From assembly GCA_030386875.1 (NCBI GenBank), contig CM059575.1:17694293-17758292 (forward strand): a stretch of 64,000 nt of DNA. Direction: 5' to 3'. Within the stretch, counting starts at the first letter, position 1. Every line of letters begins with the position of its first letter. The position numbers were made by a program, and so were the translations under genes. The DNA is from Morinoia aosen. Lineage: Eukaryota > Arthropoda > Malacostraca > Amphipoda > Talitridae. The notes under the pieces were generated by a model. That model was not told the DNA's origin. It did no database searches and worked only from the letters and a program-made list of their open reading frames with translations. Below are positions 10,981-23,598 of this stretch, piece by piece.

Positions 10981-12672
10981 ATATGGGTACCAGCGCCCGT
11001 AAATATGGTGATGGTTGGAGATATGGAGTGCCAGCGCCCCTAAATATGGTGACGGTGGGAGATATGGAGTACCAGCGCCCGTAAATATGGTGATGGTGGG
11101 AGATATGGAGTGCCAGCGCCCGTAAATATGGTGATGGTTGGAGATATGGAGTACCAGCGCCCGTAAATATGGTGATGGTGGGAGATATGGAGTACCAGCG
11201 CCCGTAAATATGGTGATGGTGGGAGATATGGAGTACCAGCGCCCGTAAATATGGTGATGGTGGGAGATATGGAGTACCAGCGACCGTAAATATGGTGATG
11301 GTGGGAGATATGGAGTACCAGCGCCCGTAAATATGGTGATGGTTGGAGATATGGAGTACCAGCGCCCGTAAATATGGTGATGGTGGGAGATATGGAGTAC
11401 CAGCGCCCGTAAATATGGTGATGGTTGGAGATATGGAGTACCAGCGCCCGTAAATATGGTGATGGTGGGAGATATGGAGTACCAGCGCCCGTAAATATGG
11501 TGATGGTGGGAGATATGGAGTACCAGCGCCCGTAAATATGGTGATGGTTGGAGATATGGAGTGCCCGCGACCGTAAATATGGTGACGGTGGGAGATATGG
11601 AGTGCTAGCGCCCGTAAATATGGTGATGGTGGGAGATATGGAGTGCTAGCGCCCGTAAATATGGTGATGGTTGGAGATATGGAGTACCAGCGCCCGTAAA
11701 TATGGTGATGGTGGGAGATATGGAGTACCAGCGCCCGTAAATATGGTGATGGTGGGAGATATGGAGTACCAGCGCCCGTAAATATGGTGATGGTTGGAGA
11801 TATGGAGTACCAGCGCCCGTAAATATGGTGATGGTGGGAGATATGGGTATCAGCGCCCGTAAATATGGTGATGGTTGGAGATATGGAGTACCAGCGCCCG
11901 TAAATATGGTGATGGTGGGAGATATGGAGTACCAGCGCCCGTAAATATGGTGATGGTGGGAGATATGGAGTACCAGCGCCCGTAAATATGGTGATGGTTG
12001 GAGATATGGAGTACCAGCGCCCGTAAATATGGTGATGGTTGGAGATATGGAGTGCCCGCGACCGTAAATATGGTGACGGTGGGAGATATGGAGTACCAGC
12101 GCCCGTAAATATGGTGATGGTGGGAGATATGGAGTGCCAGCGCCCGTAAATATGGTGATGGTTGGAGATATGGAGTGCCCGCGACCGTAAATATGGTGAC
12201 GGTGGGAGATATGGAGTGCCAGCGCCCGTAAATATGGTGATGGTTGGAGATATGGAGTGCCAGCGCCCGTAAATGTGGTGATGGTGGGAGATATGGAGTG
12301 CTAGCGCCCGTAAATATGGTGATGGTGGGAGATGTGGAGTGCCAGCGCCCGTAGATGTGGTGATGGTGGGAGATATGTAGTGCCAGCGCCCGTAAATATG
12401 GTGACGGTGGGAGATATGGAGTGCTAGCGCCCGTAAATATGGTGATGGTGGGAGATATGGAGCACCAGCGCCCGTAAATGTGGTGATGGTGGGAGATATG
12501 GAGTGCCAGCGCCCGTAAATATGGTGATGGTGGGAGATATGGAGTGCTAGCGCCCGTAAATGTGGTGATGGTGGGAGATATGGAGTGCCAGCGCCCGTAA
12601 ATATGGTGATGGTTAGAGATATGTAGTGCCAGCGCCAGTATATATGGTGATGGAGGGAGATATGGAGAACCA
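10981..12672 (+). repeat. 41-bp minisatellite, about 41 copies
   Basis: A 1.7-kb array of a unit running GTAAATATGGTGATGGTGGG, then AGATATGGAGTACCAGCGCCC. Units differ by point variants: CCAGCGCCC / CTAGCGCCC / CCCGCGACC, GTGGGAG / GTTGGAG, and TATGG / TGTGG towards the right end. Variants are patchy and recur in blocks, as expected from unequal exchange. Three units (123 bp) make a 41-residue protein period on the minus strand, giving open frames of 582 and 288 codons (HHHHIYGRW...SPTITIFTGAG). Their first codons are not ATG in a coding context and the content is wholly repeat-derived, so I do not call a gene. Confidence 0.97.
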
Positions 12673-13230
12673 GCATCCCGATGAAGGAGCCACATGGGAT
12701 AACTGGCAGCCAACATATGTATGCTGAAGTCTAACGAAGACCGTCACAAGCATCAGTATTGCACGGTCTTTATGTCGAGTTATCAGACTCCCAAGGTAAG
12801 AATTTCCTCACACAGGCCTAATAAAGGTAAAGCTTGACTTCTATGCATTTAGAAGCGAGCAAGGAAAATTACGAAGCATAAAACTTGGATCTTAAAGGAT
12901 TTAACTTTTGAATACGCAGAACACTAAAATACGCTAAGTCATTTTCGCAAAGAAATAAGAAAACTATTCAGAGGGTCAACCGAACTGCCGGAAGAAAAAA
13001 TATTGTCATGCGCACCTTGATCTTTTGTTTCTGAAAGCTTAATTCGCATAATTAAGGGAACTTCTCTTCATAATTAAGGGAACTTTTTCACGCATTTACT
13101 TCTTTTCTCCAGCCCTTTAGCATCTTACGCAACCTACTGAGCATCTCATCTTTTTGGAATGTTTATGTTATGCAAAGACAAAATACTTTCTCTTTATTGG
13201 GTACGTAAAAAGTCATTTCAGCCTCTGAAC
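12673..13230. other. unique DNA with a 17-bp direct repeat
   Basis: Mostly plain sequence. CATAATTAAGGGAACTT occurs twice near 13046-13087, about 25 bases apart. Nothing else is recognised. Confidence 0.5.
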
Positions 13231-13440
13231 TGCAAAACTCGCGCCTCTCTTACTTTCTTCCCGCTTCTAGCTCTCGCAAACCCCTCTTTACTTCATCTGC
13301 CCAGCACTTCTTTCTATTTGATCTCTCCCTTCCTTCTCCCTATTTCATCTCTCGTGCCCTGCTCACTCTCTGCTCTCTCTCCTGCTCGTATTGTCCTCTC
13401 TCTCTCGCTCGGCTCGACGGCTCGCGCGCGGCTGCGGTCG
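13231..13440. other. pyrimidine-rich tract
   Basis: The plus strand is strongly C/T-rich (CTCTCTCCTGCTCGTATTG, CTCTCTCTCGCTCG) and ends in a CG-rich piece. It is the strand complement of purine-rich tracts seen near 8.9, 21.5, 33.2, 34.4 and 46.2 kb. A 104-codon ATG frame at 13159-13473 is low-complexity (Leu/Ser/Pro) and not convincing. Confidence 0.5.
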
Positions 13441-15299
13441 ATAGCGCAACTCCGCCTCGCCGTGACCCAGTAAGGCTGCTGCAACCGCCACGTCTGGTGA
13501 GAGCGCAGCAGGGCAGAGGCCGCTAATGTGTCTTCAACGCAAGGCTTAGCGTTGCCCAACCATCAGTTGCATCATAGTCGTGGGTGCTACTGAGGTAGAA
13601 GTATAGTTATTGGTTCAACAAACAAACATGAAAATGAGGCAGTTATTGTCGAAGCCCCAACCAATGATAAGCACCCTTATACTGCGACGGTAGGACAAAA
13701 AAAGAAATTAAAACCGCGCCGGTAAATTTTGTGCTACTTGTTACATAGTTGACCAAAAGTGCAGCGCTGGAGATAGAGGCTATCTCTTAAACTTGAGCAA
13801 TAAAATTAGAGAATTCCCAAACAGATGCAGTAATTAATGCTGCATCTAATGTAGTAGTTTCACTGCTCATTCTGTTCATAAAATTCCAGTAAAATTGTCG
13901 CGCAGCAGATCTTCAAAGATCATGCTTCGCAAAATGAAGAATGGACAACACAAAGTACAACAAATGAAGAGAAATCATTAAATAATTCTAACTCTACGGA
14001 CTAAGTTTTCAAAATTGAATTAACTAAAGCCACAGGCTTATGTAGAATTTGAGAATGACTGGAAGCTCTCAGTAACTGCTGCGTGAGGTCCTGGTTGTGT
14101 TCGCAAGCGAGGTACTGTATCTGTGATATTATCGTGCTTAGGCTAAGGAAACATGTTTGAATGAAAACCGAACTAGAACTCATAGAAGATGGAGAAGAAA
14201 GAGTAAAATACTACTCTAAAAGTAAATGTGCTGCATTCACATCCGGAAAATATTCAGTGGAATGAATATAAGATAAATTAACCTTGATTCATGGCCGACA
14301 GAATAACTTGAAAAGTTTTAAATTTATACCCTAACTTAAGAATAAAACATACTGTCGCCAATTAAGAGCATGTGAGCCATTTCTGTAATAATTCAAAATG
14401 AAAATTCAGCAGCGTTTCTCTGCTGATAGATAAAACTAAAAAATCATCAAATTAAAAAAGCACTCAACCCTAATGAAATGAACTAGCGCTGCTAATGAAT
14501 TTTCGGTAACAATGGCAGGCATCCCGTGACGTATTCAGAGTTTCACATCTGACCGATGACAGTGCGGGGAGAGTTAGATGCAAGCGCTATGTGCCTGCAA
14601 TGAGCGACAGCGCTAAAATCAATTAGCAGTGATGGTATCAATGTAGGACGTGTTTCTTTCATTCTAGTAATGAGAAATTTTGCCCTTATGCTATTGAGTA
14701 CGAAAGTACCGTTACACTATTACGTTTGAAAATGAACACAAGTATTTTTCCGTGAAAGGATTCGCAAGAAAAGTGCACACGATACACATCAGGCTACGCA
14801 CTATGAAATTCTCAGTAATTTAGAGCAAGCTGGTTCCCTTTTTGCTTACTGCATGCATTTGCTTCCTTCGGTATTATTTAGGTTTACTATGCCAAACACT
14901 GTGCATCGCAGATATAGGCAACTACCGAAACTCGAACACAGCATTTGCCTCTTGGACAACGAATCTTCTCAGTAAGATCAGTTCCCCTCGGATCAATGTA
15001 AAATATTATTCTGATCCATGTTTATTCGGTCGATATCACTATGGTTTACACTCTCACTTAATCTACATTTTAAGATCTTGTCAAGAATGCCCTTGGTTGA
15101 CATTAATGAGATTTTTATATACTTCCTGATTAAAGGAAGAAATTCTTCACTTAGACGCGGTGCGAAAAACATATTAGACTCGAGAAAAGTCATGCTCGAG
15201 GTTAATAGGATATGCTTATAATGCCTCCAACACATCTCAATATGCAGTGACATACTGTTACTCTGTGTTGCAAGCAACATGATACTGTAGGAAAAAGTT
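13441..15299. other. AT-rich DNA, nothing recognised
   Basis: Short overlapping open frames on both strands near 14842-15280 do not resemble known proteins. No transposon ends were seen. Confidence 0.5.
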
Positions 15300-15722
15300 A
15301 CAGCAGCAACACGGCACTACCAAAACACATCACACAGCAATTCACGGCGCAGCAGCAACATGACACAACAGCAATACGGCCCACAGCAACACGGCGCAGC
15401 AGCAACATGGCACAACAGCACTACGGCCCACAGCAATACGGCGCAGCAGCAACATGACACAACAGCAATATGGCCCACAGCAACACGGCGCAGCAGCAAT
15501 ATGGCCCACAGCAACGCAGCGCAGCAGCAACATGGCACAACAGCAATACAGCACACAACAACACGGCGCAACAGCTACATGGCACAACAGCAATACGGCA
15601 TACAGCAACGCGGCGCAGCAGCAACATGGCACAACAGCAATATGGCACACAGCAACTCGGCGCAACAGCTACATGGCACAACAGCAATATGGCCCACAGC
15701 AACACGGCGCAGCAGCAACATA
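15300..15722 (+). repeat. 47-bp compound minisatellite
   Basis: A CAG/CAA-rich array of about nine units. The period is 47 bp (starts at 15365, 15412 and 15459), and each unit is built of three related 15-16-bp pieces of the type CAGCAACACGG and CAGCAGCAACATGG. Later units expand or contract by one piece. All plus-strand frames are open and read as Gln/Asn/Thr/Ala-rich; the minus strand reads Cys/Val/Leu-rich. No gene is inferred. Confidence 0.9.
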
Positions 15723-16973
15723 CACAGTACAACCCAGCCTAGTATTGCCCAACACTGCAGTAGTGGCTCCAGCTGCTGAAAAAGAGGCCGAAACAGTCAC
15801 GCACATGACTCGCTGTCCAGCTGCGCATGACTGCAGTCATGAGTGAGAGCAGGGCTGCTGGGGAAGGGAGACCCTATACACTCACCCACACCATAATTGG
15901 CCCCTCCAACACAGGTTGTGGCCCACTATGCCCTCTAGTAACGACCCAGGAGCCCCAACGTCCGCACAACACGCCAGAGCTTCTCAGAGCTCAACCCAAG
16001 TTATAAGAATAACGTGGCTTAGCGCGCTACATTTCTCTCACCGTTTCTAATTTTTGGAGGTTTTATGGTAAAAATTTACGTATTACGCTAAGCTTTAATG
16101 CACAGTTGAATCAAGTCAATGTAGGTGAAAATTGAATTTTGAAGTGACAGATATTTGCATGCGGATTTGAAGTAATTTATAGTTGTGTGACTGCTGATCC
16201 ACGAACACGCTGGAAATTACCGTCAGCACTTCTTTTTGGATGAACAATCATGTACCGAGATTTGCAAGGCAAGTGGATAACGAATCAAACACTTTGTTTT
16301 TCGATGTTTCCAAACAAACACTTAGCTATTCGACTTTTCCAAGTTTTCAGCTTTATATGGGCAATGTTCTCAGCAAAAAATTTTCCAACAACGTGCTTTG
16401 GAATAAACGTTTCAAATCTTGATATTTTTATGAAGCTTATGAAATTTTAACCTGAATTAACTGTGACGTGTTCATTTTCAATATTCATTTTCGCTGGCTT
16501 GTTACACAGTGCAGTGCCCGTCACATTGTGTGATGCCTGCCTCAGTGTGCGATGTCAGTGCCTCAGTGTGGTGCCAGCCTCACACCGCCATATCTCATAT
16601 CCACTAATTACCTCTCAGTATTCCAAGAAAGCAGGAAAAATTTGCAGCGGGCAAACTGGACACTTCACGTCGAAATGTGCACCAGAACTAATGGCTCCTT
16701 AATGTAACAGCGACTGAGACTATAAAACATAGAAGTAGCAATACACCTTGAGCTTTTTTCGCCATCAAAAGGACAGCCGCCAGGCGAGAGTTAATGACTT
16801 GAAGTAGGGAAGACTTCTTAGCTCCAACAATGGACACCAGGCCGTGGTTTGCGTGAGGCCGCGCTGCCTGCATGCGTCTCGCTATCTTGACAATTTTCCG
16901 GAAGAACTTTACTTTCATTGCGCTGTGTCGAGCCCTCAGATGAGTGTAACTGTCAACAATAACTTCTTTCTCA
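15723..16973. other. unique DNA, short degenerate repeat at 16510-16590
   Basis: TGCCTCAGTGTG occurs twice (near 16539 and 16558) inside a degenerate GTG-rich stretch. It may be an old two-copy minisatellite seed. No gene is recognised. Confidence 0.45.
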
Positions 16974-17011
16974 ACTTGAGGTCATGAAGTGTTGGCTTCA
17001 CGACCTCAAGT
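16974..17011. repeat. hairpin-forming inverted repeat
   Basis: ACTTGAGGTCATGAAG is followed by a six-base loop and CTTCACGACCTCAAGT. The stem is 16 bp with a single mismatch. A third related piece (TCATGAAAAATTGAGG) follows directly. No run of T or other terminator sign marks a function. Confidence 0.8.
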
Positions 17012-17103
17012 CATGAAAAATTGAGGAAATAATGCAATAGATTGAACACTCAATGTTCTTTAACTGACACAAATATGTTTGTTGAGTGACCCGCTGAACA
17101 ATT

Positions 17104-17161
17104 CTCCCCTTAATTAATTTGTAGATAAAACTACCACGAAGAAAATCTCAATTAAGGGGAG
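17104..17161. repeat. 12-bp perfect inverted repeat
   Basis: CTCCCCTTAATT (17104-17115) and its exact complement AATTAAGGGGAG (17150-17161) flank 34 bases. It could be the ends of a tiny foldback element or a hairpin; no target duplication was identified. Confidence 0.75.
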
Positions 17162-20100
17162 CATAGGTATAAAAACTTGATTTGACTTTGGATTTTTGTT
17201 TTTATTAAGCTAAGATACCAAGATACCACGCTTAATTGTTGTCTTAACATCAAACGCCACTATCACCATGTCAGGACGCGATGACAAAGGTTATGTATCA
17301 GATGCCATTCAAAGTTGACAGCTTTCGATATAACATCACTGCCATACTGCCACTCACGGCCATCGTTTAGCTTCGATCTGAGGCTTTATTTTGTCCAGCT
17401 GAGAGCGACAACTGAACCTGAACACCGAGAAGAAAAGTTGTTAAATGCACTCGAATTCATTTAACAAGATTGTCTAGTATGTAAAGGGAGTTAGCAACCT
17501 TCCAAAAGAATATCCGCCAAGCACTGAGATTGCAAATCAGGCATGAGCTCTAGAGGAGATGTGAGTTTTCATGAAATTTTTCTCAAACAATTAAAGTATT
17601 AAAGTACCAAGAAAATATATCCGGTGTAATTTACAAAATCTATAGCGATTCTAAAAGAATATGTGTAACACACAAACATGTGATTCCGGAGTGTAACAAT
17701 GTTGCACTCCGTATGCGCTTTCATCAATTCATTTAATCTGCTAAAACTATGACTTTTATCTACAAATTAGATGGAAAGTTCAATTTGATTGATGACTACT
17801 AAAACCCTGAATCGATTTTTGAATTCTCACCCTAAGGCGTCGCATGATCATAATTTTGTGTAATAAATTGCCGCTCCTGCCTTAATTAAAAGAAGAATTC
17901 CTGCAGCGCTTACATCGACCCTCACACGTACAACAGCAGGCCTAGGTGCTGGTCTATTTCTGCGAGGTCATATCCTTTCACCGTTTTTCATACCGAATTA
18001 AAAGTTCAGCTATGTACAATGATATTTTTATATTCTCACCATTACATAAAGCCTCCCTAAATCGCTCCGGCCACAACTGCGCTCGCTTAATTACAAGGAG
18101 GGAGCGGGAACTGGACGTTCACGTCGTCACGAGACGCAGGCCTGGCGCTCAGTTGACGTCATGCTGCGTCACCATCATCGGTCTCCAGACGCCCCGACTC
18201 AACAGACAATGGCCGGGTTTTTCGAAGTAAAGCTTTGTAAGGAAATGGTGCATTTTTCTCACGTTTATTCCGACGTACAATTTTATTGAAATGTCTATTC
18301 ATATACAATTTTCTGAGAATGATTGCAGTCTAATTATATGCAAAAAACATATATTTTAAAATGTACGGGAAATATTTTTTAGATTTACATGCACTGCATT
18401 TGCGGTCTCATTATGTGCAACCATGCGATAAAATTTGTTAATAAGTTTTGAATAGTAATTTTCCCAACCTATTCTGTAAAAAGTCTAAGTAAGAGGAAGT
18501 ACATTTCGTGAATACGGGATATCCCGGCTCTCAGTTCGCGAAAGTAAAGTATGATTGTTTGGAGTAATTTAAACGTTCGGTGTAAATCCCGTAGACTTTA
18601 ATCCTTTTTCCTCGAGCTGTATTATTTACACGTTTATATTATAGAAAAACAAATTGTTCCTTTTTAGAGGAAGTTATTTGTGTCAGTTGTTTCCCCAAAT
18701 GTAATGCAGAGGAAAACATACCTAGAGGTTACATTATTAATCCCTTATTATTATCGGTTGCGATCACTTAGGTTCATTTCAAGTTTTTATTTAAAACAAG
18801 TGCATATCATCGAAGATTATCTGATGAGCAATATATTTTATATGAAATACACAAGCTGTGTATAGCAGGCAGTGATCCAAAAATAAAATTTGTTATATAT
18901 CATTCATATTAACCGACAGAGGAACACGTTTCTACGCTTTTCTTCATAAACGGCTTGTTTTCTACTAAATGATACGCAAAAAAAACTATCACAAGGATGC
19001 AATTCCGATCAAAAAATAAGCTCTCTGCAATTTAGATCAGAAACGGACCCATATAGCAGCTTTGATCAGCTGGTTTGCACTGCTTCCCTCCCGAAACAAT
19101 GTGTACAGAGAAAATTCAACTCCAACATTTTTGAGAGAAATAAGGATACATACGCGGATGAAATTCAAGAATCATTTTAAACGAGACAAGTGTTCCAAAG
19201 AATGAACGTCAGAGTTAAATGGAGCAGAGCTTGGCAGTGACTTTCGTCGGTCCAGACATGATTTCTGGGGCCAGCAGACGCTGACGATAATTAGCGCCAT
19301 GTCGCTCGTGACGCGTTGGGACAAAAACAAGTCTGGAGGTCGACGCAAGGAAAGCTGACCTTTTGCCTGCCGCAGCAGCGCAAGTAGAGGCCATGGCGGT
19401 GCTGTGGCTGGGTCCTACAGTAAAACTTGGTACTTCCAGACCCACGACCAAACGATTAAATGTACAATGTTTTCACTAAAATATACATTTTGATATATAT
19501 AAATGATGAAACTATACTTCGATATTGTAAAAGATAAGGTCACAGTCGGTCTTGATAATTTAAAACAAACATGAAGCTCGCCCGTGTATAGAAGAGGGTT
19601 GGTAAACTGGCCCGAACTTAAATATTTATACTCAAGACGAGCTAGAGCGCAACAGTTGAGTTCCGCGTCCCTGTTAACATGGGAGTGAGGACTCGAATTC
19701 TAGAATTCGTGACAAGTCAGCTACGCAAAAGTCTGTAATCAAATTATATCGTCCACACATATTCTCAGAGCTCAGAAAAGCGCACGCACGAAGCAATTCA
19801 CTCTTGAAAAGGGTGAATAATACTAAGTTACTCTACTTAGTATTTTTGTTTCAAATTGGTATTTTTTCTTCTAATGTGCTATATTTTATTAGACAGATAC
19901 CTTTACTTTCCCAAACGATCCCTTTCTTTCTTATGATTATTATAGTAGAGCACTAATAGAATAATTAGTCTAAATTAAACCACTTTTACTTTTACTTTTT
20001 CTTTTAATTACTTAATTTACTTTTAATTCACTCCACAGCACATGTCATCAATACGTAGATGTAAAAAAATATACAATTCAGTTTACCCGTACTGTTTTGA

Positions 20101-20589
20101 TCATAAGCATCCCTTTGAAATAGTAACGAAACAGAACTTGCTGAATAAATTCAGATGAGAGAGTAAAAGATGATTGTGGCTTTAGTCCGTCAAAAATCGT
20201 TGCAATAACTAAGGATGAGTAATCTTCAAGTCTCGGATAATTATAACTTGAAACTCTGGGTACAAGATTGTAAAAATGCAAAACTGAGGCTTTTCGATCA
20301 ACTACAAGAATGAAAACGACGCATTGCTATAATGAAACTTATCCGCTGCGGTTATAAATCTCGACAACTATATTAATGAGGTTGGGTGCTGGTTAAGTAA
20401 AACTGGGATGCCAGACTCCAACGCGTTCCTGTAAAGAGATTTTGTGCGACGGCAACTCAGCTTTGTAGACCTGGCTGCCTGCCGTTGTACGTGTGTGAGT
20501 GCAGCGTGCCTCACGAGCCTGAGATATAAATTAATATCCACTTTTCTATCTTTTATTAATCACCAATCAAAATCTTAAAAGATGTAGAA
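17162..20589. other. AT-rich DNA, no gene recognised
   Basis: A palindromic CRE (TGACGTCA) occurs at 18154-18161 in a modest CpG-containing stretch (18060-18215), without other promoter motifs. A minus-strand frame of 78 codons at 19215-19451 lies in slightly GC-richer DNA and is unrecognised. Confidence 0.45.
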
Positions 20590-20795
20590 CATATATGTTT
20601 ATATATGTGTATATATTTATATGTATATATACAAATAAATATAAATACATATGTATAACCGTGTGTATAACAATTTACATGTCCATATACATATACATAC
20701 AATTATTGGTCTGTGTACATATAGAGAAATACATACACATGTATAAAAACAGATAAATACATATATATGTGTCTATATTTATACATATATATACT
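20590..20795. repeat. imperfect TA/ATAC microsatellite
   Basis: About 200 bases of interrupted TATATG/TATACA alternation (for example ATATATGTGTATATATTTAT). Confidence 0.85.
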
Positions 20796-21583
20796 CGCAG
20801 AGAATAAAAATAAAAGACATATCAGAAAAAAGGTAAAGCAGCCCCTGCCGCAATGGTTCAGAGGGCAAAATTCCCTTCAGCGCAGGCCTGACACTTTGCC
20901 ACATGTCAGGCTCCGAGGAAAATGTTGATATTTCAGACGTTATCACTCATCAATTCAAACTTAGATGCTGAAGAAACCCCAGAAGTAATTTATTAGCTTT
21001 GGTTATGCGCTGACGTGCCGAGACACAAGGCAATTTAGTAGTCAGAAACTGGAGCACTCGAGCAATGTGTAGCCATGTTCTCCACAGCACATTTGTTGCA
21101 CCACGAACACTGCCCAGCACTCACAGATGAGGATGAAGACCAATGAACACGTAAGTCTACTTCTGATCTTGCTTTAAGATTATCCGACACAAGTATTTAG
21201 ATTCCCTGGACGCCTTCGGAGGCTGGAATTAAATACACCTGCTCTTCACATTGATCTTGGCGGCAGATGTTAACAGGTCCCCTTCTGAGACTCCACTTCC
21301 TTAGCGTTATTGAACAGCATCTCAATTGCTCGGCCGTAATGGATCGCAACCAAATCTTGCGAGACAATTGGTTACTTTTCGCGAAAAAACCGTCATCGGA
21401 GCAATTCCCCATGCACGTCAGAACCAGCCGGCGCCCGGCGCACCACTGAATGGTCCTCGAGGGGCAGAGCGCGAGGGGCGCTGGTGAGGGGAAGAGAGCG
21501 ATGAGAGAACTCGGAGAATGGAAGAGCAGCACAAATATGAAAGTGCAAGGAGAGAAAAAAAGACACGATAAAAATGAAGGCAG
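20796..21583. other. unique DNA, partly purine-rich
   Basis: A purine-rich plus strand starts near 21455. A 151-codon minus-strand frame (21197-21652) spans the purine-rich tract and a duplication; its composition is low-complexity and it is not called a gene. Confidence 0.45.
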
Positions 21584-21677
21584 TACCAAAACCGAAAATT
21601 GGTGAAAGAGAGCAAATAGTGTAAGCCCGATACCAGAATCGGAAATTGGCAATAGAGAGTAAATACTGCGAGTCTAG
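21584..21677 (+). repeat. 47-bp tandem duplication
   Basis: Two diverged copies, 21584-21630 and 21631-21677, share TACCA(A/G)AA(C/T)CG(A/G)AAATTGG and further purine-rich sequence. Confidence 0.7.
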
Positions 21678-21750
21678 AAAAAAGAGAAAGAAGAGAAAAA
21701 GTGCACGTGAGTGTGAGAATTTGTAAAGCGCCTTTAATAAGGTTATTTTA

Positions 21751-23598
21751 GGTGGCCTGTCAGGTGCAGCTGTCATGTGGCCTGTCAGGTGCAGCTGTCA
21801 TGTGGCCTGTCAGGTGCAGCTGTCATGTGGCCTGTCAGGTGCAGCTGTCATGTGGCCTGTCAGGTGCAGCTGTTATGTGGCCTGTCAGGTGCAGCTGTCA
21901 TGTGGCCTGTCAGGTGCAGCTGTCACGTGGCCTGTCACGTGCAGCTGTCATGTGGCCTGTCAGGTGGAGCTGTCATGTGGCCTGTCAGGTGGAGCTGTCA
22001 CGTGGCCTGCCAGGTGCAGCTGTCATGTGGCCTGTCAGGAGCAGCTGTCATGTGGCCTGTCACGTGCAGCTGTCATGTGGCCTGTCAGGTGCAGCTGTCA
22101 TGTGGCCTGTCAGGTGCAGCTGTCATGTGGCCTGTCAGGTGCAGCTGTCGTGTGGCCTGTCGGGTGCAGCTGTCATGTGGCCTGTCAGGTGCAGCTGTCA
22201 TGTGGCCTGTCAGATGCAGCAGTCATGTGGCCTGTCAGGTGCAGCTGTCATGTGGCCTGTCAGGTGCAGCTGTCATGTGGCCTGTCACATGCAGCTGTCA
22301 TGTGGCCTGTCAAGTGCAGCTGTCATGTGACCTGTCAGGTGCAGCTGTCATGTGGCCTGTCAGGTGCAGCTGTCATGTGGCCTGTCAGGTGCAGCTGTCA
22401 TGTGGCCTGTCAGGTGCAGCTGTCATGTGGCCTGTCAGGTGCAGCTGTCACGTGGCCTGTCACGTGCAGCTGTCATGTGGCCTGTCAGGTGGAGCTGTCA
22501 TGTGGCCTGTCAGGTGGAGCTGTCATGTGGCCTGTCAGGTGCAGCTGTCATGTGGCCTGTCAGGAGCAGCTGTCATGTGGCCTGTCACGTGCAGCTGTCA
22601 TGTGGCCTGTCAGGTGCAGCTGTCATGTGGCCTGTCAGGTGCAGCTGTCATGTGGCCTGTCAGGTGCAGCTGTCGTGTGGCCTGTCGGGTGCAGCTGTCA
22701 TGTGGCCTGTCAGGTGCAGCTTTCATTTGGCCTGTCAGATGCAGCAGTCATGTGGCCTGTCAGGTGCAGCTGTCATGTGGCCTGTCAGGTGCAGCTGTCA
22801 TGTGGCCTGTCACGTGCAGCTGTCATGTGGCCTGTCAGGTGCAGCTGTCATGTGGCCTGTCAGGTGCAGCTGTCATGTGGCCTGTCAGGTGCAGCTGTCA
22901 TGTGGCCTGTAAGGTGCAGCTGTCATGTGGCCTGTCAGGTGCAGCTGTCATGTGGCCTGTCAGGTGCAGCTGTCATGTGGCCTGTCAGGTGCAGCTGTCA
23001 TGTGGCCTGTCACGTGCAGCTGTCATGTGGCCTGTCAGGTGCAGCTGTCACGTGACCTGTCAGGTGCAGCTGTCATGTGGCCTGTCAGGTGCAGCTGTCA
23101 TGTGGCCTGTCAGGTGCAGCTGTCCTGTGGCCTGTCAGGTGCAACTGTCATGTGACCTGTCAGGTGCAGCTGTCATGTGGCCTGTCAGGTGCAGCTGTCA
23201 TGTGGCCTGTCAGGTGCAGCTGTCATGTGGCCTGTCAGGTGCAGCTGTCATGTGGCCTGTCAGGTGCAGCTGTCATGTGGCCTGTCAGGTGCAGCTGTCA
23301 TGTGGCCTGCCAGGTGCAGCTGTCATGTGGCCTGTCAGGTGCAGCTGTCATGTGGCCTGTCACGTGCAGCTGTCATGTGGCCTGTCAGGTGCAGCTGTCA
23401 TGTGGCCTGTCAGGTGCAGCTGTCATGTGGCCTGTCAGGTGCAGCTGTCATGTGGCCTGTCAGGTGCAGCTGTCATGTGGCCGGTCACGTGCAGCTGTCA
23501 TGTGGCCTGTCAGGTGCAGCTGTTATGTGGCCTGTCAGGTGCAGCTGTCATGTGGCCTGTCACGTGCAGCTGTCATGTGGCCTGTCAGGTGCAGCAGC
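21751..23598 (+). repeat. 25-bp minisatellite, about 74 copies, with 525-bp higher-order repeat
   Basis: Unit: CCTGTCAGGTGCAGCTGTCA followed by TGTGG. Every typical unit carries two E-box words, CAGGTG and CAGCTG; some carry CACGTG instead of CAGGTG. Rare variants recur exactly 525 bp (21 units) apart: the CACGTGGCCTGTCACGTG pair (about 21924 and 22449), GTCGTGTGG with GTCGGGTG (22148 and 22673), and CAGATGCAGCAGTC (22211 and 22736). So 21 units were duplicated as a block. Three units make 25 residues, so all three plus-strand frames stay open (up to 637 codons, MWPVRCSCHVACQVQLSCGL...). These frames are artefacts of a stop-free unit. The array ends in a unique CAG-rich sequence at 23599. Confidence 0.97.

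Noticed and set aside
10928-12676. 582-codon minus-strand open frame
   Set aside because: It coincides exactly with the 41-bp minisatellite; its content is purely repeat-derived and it lacks an ATG start in a coding context.
18154-18161. isolated palindromic CREs (also at 26842-26849)
   Set aside because: An 8-base palindrome is expected about once by chance in a window this size, and these two lack the accompanying CCAAT boxes seen at 5.7 kb.
20838-20890. second weak tRNA-like word (ATGGTTCAGAGGGC)
   Set aside because: No B box and no cloverleaf; treated as chance.
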